From NCBI RefSeq assembly GCF_021018805.1, contig NC_086248.1:23692922-23756921 (forward strand): a DNA stretch of 64,000 nucleotides, given 5' to 3'. Positions 47,401 to 59,400 of this stretch are shown here, one piece after another. Below the pieces are notes generated by a model. It worked only from the letters and a program-made list of their open reading frames with translations. It was not told where the DNA came from and made no database searches. Each line of letters opens with the position of its first letter. The first letter of the stretch is position 1. A program made the translations under genes and the position numbers. The DNA comes from Prinia subflava (Eukaryota; Chordata; Aves; Passeriformes; Cisticolidae).

Positions 47401-50400
47401 GGAGGCTCACACATTTAGGAACTAGGGACACTCATTCAGAAGACTAAACTAAATTTTTTTAATGTTTAAGCATTTTCAAATCGTTCACTTTTGACTGAAT
47501 TATTTTAATTTCAATAAGCTTACTTCTTTACTTTCTTCTGTCAGCACCCTAACAAATTTTTTGTCTTCTCAAATGCACAGATTTTATTATATACACATGT
47601 ACATGCCCAGATGCACACAGGCATATGTACATGTTATTGTAGAGACAATGTGGCAAAAAACTTCAATGCCATGAAGCCTCAGAAATACATGTTGGCAAGA
47701 CTCCAGTCAAACCAACAAGGACTTGAATGGCAAGATAGCAAAAGCAGAAATAATAAACTAAATTAGGCTAGCCTAGGGAGACCTGTCTCTGAGGAATGAA
47801 AATATGTTTGGAATGACCCACAAGTCATAAACAATTACATTTTATTATTTACTGGCTTTCACTGCAGTCGAATGTACTGCTCCTAGAGCAATGTAAAAAG
47901 TATTTATCTGTATCTAGAAAGGGATGAAGAACTCCTCTCCCTTTATTCCCTGCAGCACTGCGTCCAAAACATTTGTATGTGAAACTTATTAAAAGTCATA
48001 ACGTACCTGTAAGTTTGCAGGGGAAAAAAACCCAATTCTCAAACAACCACTGGACTTTAGTATAACTCTCATAAAGTGAAAGTAAATTTTATTAACATTG
48101 TTCTTAAAACAGCATTCATGGGGCAATATGCAGATATTTTGGCACCACTGCTGCTAAGGCATATTTTGTATTGTTCTTCCTCTCAGCATGAATTTTGGGC
48201 TATTGCATTCTGTACTACACAAGAAACTAGTTAGGAAGGGCAGCCACTTCTACTGCAGAGCAACTTTTTTACCACTATAAGCATAATTGTATTCATTCAT
48301 TTCACTGACCAGGCTAGTTAGAACAAATTTAATACATCTCTGCTTAGAATTTTATTTCAAAGGAATGTCACAAAATACAGTTTCTCCTAGATAATGAAGT
48401 TCATTCCTAAATTTAGTTTCTTCAAGAATTCCTTTACAACAATAAAAAAGATGAAATCTATCCTTTATAAGGGTATTATTAACCCAGGAGAGATGCTCTC
48501 CTTTCTAGATTCAGTAAGTAGAGTATTGTATAATAGAAGTACTACATCTGGGTGCCCCAAACTACCAGAAGCCTGCATGTACTTTAGCGAGAAAGTAGTA
48601 TTAAAAATAAATCAGGTTAGCCATGTTTTGCAAAATTACTACTTATACAGATCACAGTAAGTTAAACAGGTAAAGAGAAACCTTTTCTATGTAATTTTCT
48701 GTATCAGCTCAAGGTGGTAGACTACTCTAAGACTTAACACTTAATGTTACAAATATTCAGTATTTTCTCCTAATACAAAATCGTCACAGGTTAGAAGCAA
48801 CCTAAAAATATAAAACATACTTATTTGCTTGTCTTGTTGCAATAGAAATTTTAAGAAACATGACTGGAAACCAAACCCAAAGTACTTTAACCAAATATTT
48901 TTCCCTACTTCATTGAGCAGTTTACCTGTATGCAATACAGAGAAAAAGTGTGTAAGGAGAAAAGGAGAACCACTTTGCCAACCTTCTCACCTTGGAAATG
49001 ATGTCACTGTGCAAACAGCCTCGTTTTCTTTGAGCATAGAAGCAGCCTCTTGCCGTCTTTTCCTCATGTTGTCTTGCACAGTGTTGAATTCAGACATGGT
49101 TCCCCCATATGGCTGTCCAGGTGTTCCTTCAATCATGTAACTTCCATATTCTGGTCTCCACAGTGTTGGGTGACTATAATAAAAGAAGAGCCACATTTAA
49201 ATATTTCTGCAATTTCAAAACAGATGAATTATTTGTGAGAATTTCAGAAATTAATACCACTTGCAAGAAAATCTCCTATATTTAAATATTTGACAGAGGA
49301 ACACAATGTACCTTCCAGTGTACCTCATCATCAGGAAGTGGTGAAAGGACAGCAAGGTGCAGTTTGGCAGTAATAGTGCTGCTGTGTAATACACTAAGTA
49401 GGATTTGCCTATACCAAACCACAGTCACCCTTAGCATCTGTCTCAAGCTTTGTTTCTTGGGGTTTTAACCAGAACCAGAAAATACAGATCACTGCTGCTT
49501 TTCCACAGGAGAGGATCGAAAAACTTGCCTGCCATTCTTACACCTACACTTCTAGTTCTTTCCAAAATGGGAGAGTGCTCCTACAGACAAGTTTTCCCTA
49601 TTACAGCCCTCACTTGCTCCTGTACTCAAGAGACACAGGAGCAAGGACACATCCACATGTACTTTATGGGACATGGATTACTGCATACACACAGACACAA
49701 AATCAGAGCAAGACAAAACAAGCACCCAAACTGCAACCTCTGTGGGCTCACCATTACATTCTCCTTTACTTCAAAGCATGATATGACTGCCTGCAAGTGT
49801 GCTCAAAATATTTCACTTCCTGAACCCCAGACTTATCTGAAAATATCAGGATCTGTGGTTTACAGTTTTACCAACAGCAGACTTGAATGTTAAGCCAGGT
49901 TAACAAAATTTTGTACAGTATTATAACAGGAGGATTAAAAAAAAAAAAAAAGAAAGAAAAACTGGAAACAGCTACTCACTTGGGGTTTACCTTCTCCCCC
50001 TTGTCTTGCAGTGTTTGAACAACTTCTTCACCACAGAGTATCAAACGCACTTTCTTATTTTCATGGTCGAATTTTACCAACATATATTCCACCTTGTAAA
50101 TAATAAAAACGAAACAAACAATTAAACAGTAAGTTTTGATCAGACAAACATATTGGCACAGAATTTTAAGCCTCAAGTGAAAAAAAAAAGATATGTCACA
50201 CAAACCTTTACAAAGGTTCAAAAACATCACTAACTATGAATGCAGTAAGCAGTACTGGCAAAGATGGCCAGTAAAGAACCAAAAAAAGAACACTGTAGTT
50301 CTCTATAAACCAAATTGTAAGTTAAAAAAAACCCAAAAACAAGCCAAAAGTGTAAAGAAACACTAAGTTAAGAAGACAAATCCAAAGAAATCGAAGTGTT

Positions 50401-53400
50401 TCATATTTCAAGTATAGTAGTGAATATATTGCATTTATGCATCTAGCTTTAGAAACAACTATTACTTTTGCCTGCAGAAACATTGACTAAATCTTCAAAG
50501 CTGTCTTAACACACAGATGATCTGCCATTAATTTTAATGAGAAAAGAAAAAACTTCACACGGCTGCCAACAGTTCCAAGTAACCCACAGAGTATCTTGAC
50601 AACAGAGGGAATGACTGAATGGGCATCCTTAAAGAATGTAATTTAGACTCACCAAAAGATTTAGCCTACAGCTACAAAGAAAGAAAGAAATTCACAATAC
50701 GCATTTTTACATTCAACTTCAGGTCATCATTCACAGACTTCTCACATGTTTTTTATCCACAACAAAGTTCAGAGAAACGCAGCCAAGCTGAGAGAATCAG
50801 CATGCCTGGCAGAGATTCCAGTCCAAAGGCCAAATATGAGGGGCTTCACCCAACATCCATAATTCATTATTTTGCTGAACTCTTCAGAGTTCACTTTTCT
50901 CTATAATTTTAACTAGGCTCCTTAGCAAGAAGCAAAATACACATCAGATTAAACTACTGATGCAGATGGCTGACCAGCAGCCTTGCTTAGAGCCAGTGAG
51001 GACAATGCACCCTGTCATGGCCACTTTGGACCCAAGTTTCCAGTCAGTGCTCTCATCATGCAGCAAACCCTACACACCTCTGTCTTCTGGCTGGCACATG
51101 CTGCAAAGCTGCTGAGGACAAGACATGGCATCCCAGCTCCTCCCTGCATACAGACAACACTGCGCAAACCTCAGTGGGTCAATCTCTCTGACCACCCCTG
51201 GCCTGCCTGGCTCACAGAGGTTCTGTGGTACCTCACCAGGCAAAGGAACAGCACTTTGGCCAGTAAGGTTGCAAAGGGAAAGCTGAAAGTCCAACCCCCT
51301 GCCCCATTCTGACACAGAGCAAGCCTAAAACAAATTAGTGTTCACAGTTAAATGCATTAAAAAAGCAAATACAATCTTAGTTAAAGCAAATACTTGGAGT
51401 ATCAGAACTACTCATGAGCCAACACAAGGGAAAACTGTTCTTTAGCGGCTTCCTTCCTCATAAGTACTGGCTTGCAATGTAACTGCATCTACAGAGTACT
51501 TCCACGGCAGCTCCACTCCACACCATTACTGAATCTTCTCAAGAAGAACTATGCTCCATGACCTTGCTAGCACCCAGAATGGTGTTACTTCACTCACTAA
51601 GACCTTTTCTCATAGTTGGCTATGAAGGAAATTTCAGGCTTTTGAAAATTCTTTGAGATCACCTCTGTAAATAAAAGTGAGACCTTGAAACCTCTCAACT
51701 GCAGAGAACCACAACCACTCTCCATTCATTAAGTCAAACAGCTGTGCTGGACTTGTCTGGAGGCAAAATGAAAGATGACAGCTCTCTGGAAATGGGTAAG
51801 CATGTCTGAAATTGTTTGAATGCCTGAGTTATTTAACCATAATTACCCATATTATTTCTGCATAAGGAATGCTTTTTAAAAATGAAGGTGTATCAGAAAC
51901 AACCCATTAGCAGTAATTTTAAGGAACAATGAGAACCGAAGTTGCCATCTATGCCACACTGTTGTCCCAAATGTGGGCTTGTTGTCCAGTGTGCAGTGCC
52001 AGTGTACACACCAAGATGAAGTACTTCTATTAAATCACAGAATCTTCAAGGTTGGAAGAGACCTTAAGGATCAGCAAGTCTAACTGTCAACCCAACACTG
52101 ACACTGTAAGCCCTAAATCACTAAACCAGTATCACTGAGAAAGACCTAGATGCCTCTTCAACATCTTCAGGGACTGTGACTTTATCACCTCCCTGGGTAA
52201 CCTATCTCAGTGCTTGACCACCCTAATGGTGAAATTTTTTTTCTAATGTCTAATCTGAAACACTCATGTTTCAACTCAGGGCTGAATATTTCTTTATTCT
52301 AATTTGTGCAAAGCAAGGAGCTAGGTGATAACCCACAAAAGGCTGCTAGCTCCCCTATCATCAAAACTTTATACCAGTTATACATTTTAGCAAAGGAATC
52401 ACAATTCATTGACTACAAGTTACATAGTTCTCTTATTAATTCTACCTTCTGTTGGTTAAATGATTCTCTTGCTTCTCATGCTAGTTAGTCTGCATGCTCA
52501 GTACTTCTCTTGAGTTGGTGGGTTTCTTGAGTCAGCAGACCATGGTGGTGGGAATGTCTCCCTGCCAGAATTACCTTTTACCCAGTTGGAACTGATCTCC
52601 GCACAGTTGCTGAATTGGCTTTCTTAGTTTCTTACTTATTTTGGGAATTTTGCCAAATATCCTTGTGGCCTGTAAATTGTGTCCTTTGTGCCCACTATCA
52701 GTAGTACATCCTTCTCCCCAAGCTTTGCTAACCTCTACCCCTAGACCCAAGATCACTGGTAGCGTGTTAAGCCCTAAACCTCAACATGGCAATTCTACTG
52801 ACAATGTAATTTATCGTTCTAACGCCTGGATAGCAACATATCATCGTCCAAACACTTGCCTTGGTAGTGGTCTGCTTCCCAGTATGAAAATCTGTCCTTG
52901 CATACTCAATTTAACACCATCACACTACCTACACAGGGAACAAAATCTATCTAATAGCTGACAGTAAAGCCTCTGCTGTGGCGTTAAACATTAAAATCCT
53001 TTATCCTTAGTTTATAAGAATAATTTGAAGAGAGGTTTGTTTGGGTTTTTTTAAGAGAAAAGCAATGAAAAAAGCATTGTTTCATGCTATGTGTGAAAAA
53101 CAGTACCTGCATTAGCCTTGTCCACAATCCTGACCATCCATCTCAGTTGTGAATGTAACATCCCTGGAAGTGATCAAGGCCAGTTTGGATAAGACTTTGA
53201 GCAACCTGGTGTAATGGAAGTTGTCCTTGTCCAGGCCATGGAGTTTGACAAGATGATTTCCAAAGGTCCCTTACAACACAAACCATTATGTGATCCTAAA
53301 TAAGTCTGATCATAGGTGACTCATGGACCACTCCTGTTTCTCAAGGATAATCTCAATGGCAGCTTCTTTCTCCTTCCACTGAACAGCTATTGCCACACAT

Positions 53401-56400
53401 ACCTGGAACAATTGTTAGCAATCTCCTCGTTAATTTTCATTCAGGCCTGGAGCTTTAAGGGAAATTGAAAATTTTTCCTGAACACCCAATGAGGTCTCGT
53501 GGGAATTGTTTACTGTTAACACAAGCCACTACCAACGTTTAAGTATTTTCTTGCAGTTTGCCTCATATACTTACCTATGCAGCAGAAAATACCCTTTTCA
53601 CAAGTCATTAAGATCACTTATGAAAAAACCAGTAGTTCTTCCATATATTTATTCATCAGTCAATGCATCATTAAAATACCACTATCATTAAATGACAGCC
53701 TTGAGGAGAACAAAGTTTTAATAATCTGACTGTTCATTAAAGAACCTCTGCCACAAGTTTTCAGTGTTAGATTGAAAAAGCAGATTATTTTCTGTAGGTA
53801 CAAATACTTCTGCTGGATGTAGAACATAATATCCAAGGCAGAGTTTTTTGATGCAGTTATCTTCTCACCACTGATGCGATAAAGCATAGAGCCACAGAAA
53901 AGAAACAACTGTTAATGTACCTTTAATGAAAGCTTTACTGTCTTACAATAAGTCTAACACCCAAAGGAGCAAATTTCAGAAGAAAACAAATCTGGAAGTG
54001 CCACAGAGGCTGGTTACTCTGCTTCTAGCCAGCAAGCCTCCAAATTGTGCACTGGCATGAGGCAAGGCATTTCCACACTCATGAGATCATCACGGATGTT
54101 CTCTGCCACAGAAATAATAGAAAAAATCTGCAACAAGAGAACTAAGATTAAAATGTAATTCCCAAAATGTTTAATATTGGTCAAGCAGATTGGAAGTGCC
54201 AATTCAATTAAAAAGCACCACCACCAGCTCTAAACAAAACCAATTCACAGAAAGCGTGTCCCAGAAACAAAACTCACGTTTTACATTACATTGACAGTAA
54301 TAAAAAATGTTAAGAACTGCTATGCCACATTAAATATTACCATAGACAAAACAAAGAGAATGCAGAGGCTCTCATCTCAGTAAACACAGCCAGCCCCAGC
54401 TAAGTGCTCTTGCCTGCTCCCCCTCCCATGTGACCACATCAGGGGTCCAAATTTTTTTGTGCATGATACAACGTGACTAGAGAACCTTCTGCACACACCA
54501 CAAACCAGGAAGCTGGGTTATTGGAAATTAAAATTGAGAAGTTATAACCATTTGCATGATTTGAAAGAAATAACAGTTGGTGCATTACAGAAAGAAGTGT
54601 CATCTTTGACTTCTGTACCATGTAACACCTGAGGCTAATATTATTTAAAAGACTACTATCGTGTTAACTTCAGCTTTCTGCAGCCAAGACAACTTTATTT
54701 TGTTTATATGAAACAAAATGCTGCAGGTTTCTAATTCACCTTTTGTATCAGAAAGAAAAATAAAAAACCTGAACAATCAAATATGCAACATCAACAATAA
54801 AAATCTTTCTTGTACTCATCCTTTCTCATACTGTTAACTAAAGGTATCTGCACATCAAGAAGAGGTCCTGAGGGAAAATAGGAATTACAATAGTATATAT
54901 CCCGTGATAAAACCACAGCAACCCACTTGATACCCACAGAAGGAAATACACTGTGAGCAGAGTATTTTGTTATCAGCAATATACAAAGCGTAGGTAATTT
55001 AAGCTTCTCTTATTAAAATCTGAGATCGGGAAGGAGGAAATCAATGTTTATTTTGGGGGTGGGTCAATATTTATGACCAAGTGCAGCTTGCTTTGGGGAA
55101 AAAACTCCTAAAAAAAACCCCTAAAAACCCCCAACCAACCAACCACACACACCAAAACCTAAATAAAAATCCAAACAAAATTCCGCACAACAGAAAACCC
55201 CAAAATTTCCAAACTGGTTTTCACTGATTACAAAATTAAATTTTCAAAGAGCGTCTCAGTATGAACTACAATGAGTCTGGCATGTCACATACACAGTGCA
55301 TCTGGCAGTACAGCTCTCAGGTAGGTCACTGGTGCTGCACTACGACCTACACACATCTTAGCACCCAGCCACTGGAAGAGCTGAGCAAAGGGAGATGAAG
55401 CAAGGTTATCAGCCATCATGGGGTTAGCACACTGTGCATGTTTTGAGAACAAGAGGGTTTAGTTTAGGTTTTCCCTGATGCCAGGATTAAAACCAGGGAG
55501 AAAAAGTAGTTTCATGGCAGTCAGTCAAGGTATTCAAGGAAAGGAATAAACATGAAGACTCTTCAAGGGCACGTATCTTGCTCAAGTCAAGATTTAAAGA
55601 GTTATACTTCTGTGCATTCATGTATTCCTTTTAGAGGTTGCATACATACACATGTATGGCTGTCAAGCAGCATAAGCTGATGCACTAACAACATACCTTC
55701 AGACCCAGCCCCAGAAACGCTATTTGAAACAGCACGAATCCATAGAGGAGATATTAAGGAAGCACTAAGTCTATCTGTAAAGAAATAATTCCACTGTCCC
55801 TTTATTTAGCCAGAGAAAGCTCAGAGAGAAAGGGTGCATAAGCAGACATGTGACAAATAACGCAATCATTCATGAGTGCTGCTTCCCCCCAAGCGCCAGC
55901 GGGTGAGCACATCGATTAAGACAGCTCCATCGAGATGCAGCCGCACATGCCACATTTGGCAGAGGCCATCGCGAGGAATTTCTGCATTAAAAAAAAAATA
56001 AAAAATGCGTTCTGTTTGGAGAATTTCACTGGGAGACAGGGAGACTAAAAGCATTTGTCTTAAAATTACAAGAATGCAAAAAAATTTCTAAGACTCCAGG
56101 CTACCATTAGCTTTAATATAGGCACAAGATTACAAAGAAAAGCTTTTAAAAAAGCAATTTCTGCACACTGGTATACTGCAGCAGTTTATACAAAGTGAGA
56201 ATGTGAGATCACCACAGTATTGATGATGAATACAACGACTTGGATGAATTTTTTTTTTAAAGACCATATATTACTGACATTCTGGGAAACATAACAACTA
56301 TTTTTTGTGATTTCATTTTATTTATATCATATAAAACAAAAAGCTAGTTAGAAAGCTTCAGATAAGCATTAAAGAAACCCCACAACTCACCATACAATTA

Positions 56401-59400
56401 TCTAAGTGGTCTGGATAGATGGACAAACATCTTGCAGCATATAAAGTTTAAAGAAACCATACTAAATTGTCTATTCTTGTTGTCCATGTAAGTCAATGTC
56501 TATCTCAGCTTCAAAGCTATCATGTGGCATCTTGTTCCACAGGGCATCTAGGCTTTGTATTTATCTTAAAAGGACATCTACTCTGCTGGTCCATTAGGTT
56601 AGCCAAGTTTCTTGTAAAATAAGAAATGAACATTACCTTTCTGTACACCCTGACACTCTCTGAACTTACTCCTTCACCAGTTCTGGTCCTTTCTTACCTC
56701 TTTTGGAACATTTTTATGCACATGTATCTGTCTTTCACCAAGCCTCACTGGTTGTCTTTTTAGCAAACAGAAGACAAAACCTTCCTCTGTGTACATTAGG
56801 GATAGTACCTGTACTTCTTCTTTGCAGCTGTGAGCTAGATTCACCATGGCTAAACAATGCCCTACATTTTTTTCCTGGTTTTAAATGCATGACAGGCAAA
56901 CTGGAGCCTCAAAATGTGTGCATCTGAACCCAAATTAATTTCTTTAATATGCAGCAATAATTTTACCAGTCTGAAGTTCTGCAGACTGTAATGTAACATC
57001 TACACCTTGCTGCTGCCCTGGAAATATCCCAAACCATAACAAGACACTAATGCAATAGCTAGTTCCCTGGAAAGGATCACTCAAGAGGAAATTCAGCTCT
57101 TTTCACAGCCTAGCCTTTCATTAAGAAAAAGGAGAAAGGTCTCAAGAAAGTCAGGCATCTTCTAATCAGAAGCAACACCTTTGGGACATTCTAGTAGGAA
57201 ACCTCTGGCCTCTCGTAGCTCCTGAAAAGGGCTGCTTTGCTTCTTGCATGAGGAAGTGCTGATAAGCACATGTTCATTTCAGTTCTCATTTCACTTATTT
57301 ACAAGGTGTAATTGAAAAACTAAAGGATAAGGAGGGGAACGAATTGAGTGTACAGGAGAAAGATCAAAAGAAGCTTAAAAAGGACTGAGGATGAGGTAGA
57401 AGGAAGGAAAGAAAAACAACCAAAACCAAACTAGAATTAACTCAGTAAGACTTCAACTCGCAAGCAGTGCAGTGGTACAATTCTCATGCTGCCTCATACA
57501 TAGCATTATCAAATCTTTTCAAAGGCCTCCAAATTTCACTTCGAGTTTGTATTAAGGAAGCAGCTTTTAAAAAGTTGAAGATGCTTATTGTGTACTAGGT
57601 CCCCACACTGACAGGAACAAGACTCATACACAACAAAAGGGTCATTATGTCCAATTTCACTAAACAAGGCCGAGCAAGTCAGATTTCTATTTCATTCATA
57701 TGTACTTCAAAACAAAACTGTCATGTTTTGCCCATGCTTGCTTTCTAAATCCCTTCCTTCTGAGATCTCCTTCTGGCACAACTTTCTCAAATTTTTCTTT
57801 TGCTGAAACAGCTCCTCCTTAGTCTTTACAGACTGTGGAAGACACATATTACATGCACACATGGATACATACGTATATTGAATTGTTGTGACTCTACACT
57901 TGTGTGCAGGCTCAGCACAAAACAGCAGCAACGAGTCTTGCCAAGGGCCAGCCATTCCACTTGTCTGATCCGAGTGTCCTCATGAAGCTCCAAAGGGAAA
58001 TTTAAGCAACATCCGTCAGTTAGAGGAATGCAATCAGCAGACAAGAGGTGCTGAACAGCACAGGAGGCTACTAATGCACTGGCACTGAAGGGAGCTTTTT
58101 GCAATAAAAGCTGGGAAGCAGCAGAGTAGGCTAGCATCTGCCAAGCTGCACAAACTGCTTCATATAGGATTTGCCAACTGTACTGGAGTTCTGAAACACA
58201 GTACTGAAAAGCTGCAGGGTTTTGATTCTGCTGCACAAAAATAAAAAAAAATAAACCACGATCACAACTCTGCAACCCTGAGGTCAAGCACACATTATTG
58301 GATGGAAGAGGAAGATGAGAACACAAGGAGATCCTACTTGTTAGCATGACAGGGTCTCACCAGCAGACCTAACTTTGTGAACATTAAGGCAATCATAGGA
58401 AGGCAGGATTTGATGAGGGATAATGAGATAGCTCATTGTTTTGTATTCTCCACAGTCAGAGGAAGTCAAGCATAAACAAGGAGGTCAACTGTCAGTTTTA
58501 AATGAGGCAGAAGGATGATTAAGAAGCAGAGGACCTTTACCTGCAAATGCAAATTTAAGGAGACCTTTAGAAAGGTTTTTTCAAGCAAATCTTATTCTGT
58601 TACATTTGTATTTGGCAGGCTTTTGTTTTTTACCATTGCCAAAGCTTCATGGTTGCAGAAAATGGAGTAAAAAAGAACTTACCACAAAACAGACAACAGC
58701 TCTTGGTTCTATTAACAGTGCAAGCAACAAAAGAGCTGACTTTTCAGAAGGCAGCAGAACCAGTGTTTTGACCTTTCCAGCTCTTTACTCAGGAGAGGAT
58801 GGGAGCACTAGGGAATGCTATCCTGCAATGCAAGCTGTGATGCTGTCTCACTCCCTTCAAAACAGATGCCACCACCATGCTCTGTTAGCACTTAGCCTTA
58901 ACACTTCTGTCTGACACCCAAGAAACAGTACATGATGATTCCCCACAGTTTCATTCCCTTGGAAGGCCAGGGAATGGAGTCCCTCGGAGGTTACAAGCAC
59001 CCTAAGGACCCCCACAGTTCTGTAATGAGTGTTACAACACACACTGAGAAGTGGGAGTCCCAGTGAAGCAAAGGCTGGTATCTACACCCATGGGCAGACA
59101 CGGTATTTCCTTTTCACAATGGCATCACCTGGATGGCGAACAATCTTTCAAGTATTCACACATATGCCCTGAAAGACAAACTCAGTATGTGCTACTGAAG
59201 TTGGGTTTTTCCTCATAAGCATTCCTTAAAAAAAATTACAAAATACATTTTTCACTAAACACGATCACAGACCCATCTCTTGAACACAAAAGTAATTTTG
59301 TTTATTCTGATTTTATCTCTACCATTACATGAGGGCTGTCATCTTCATTCTTGATTTCTATCTTCAATAAGTTTTTAAAACAATTAAACACCCTCAGGCT

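Noticed and set aside
49450..49893. 147-codon plus-strand open frame in GCLC intron 2
   Set aside because: Antisense, no domain, inside an 806-bp intron; chance openness is the simpler explanation.
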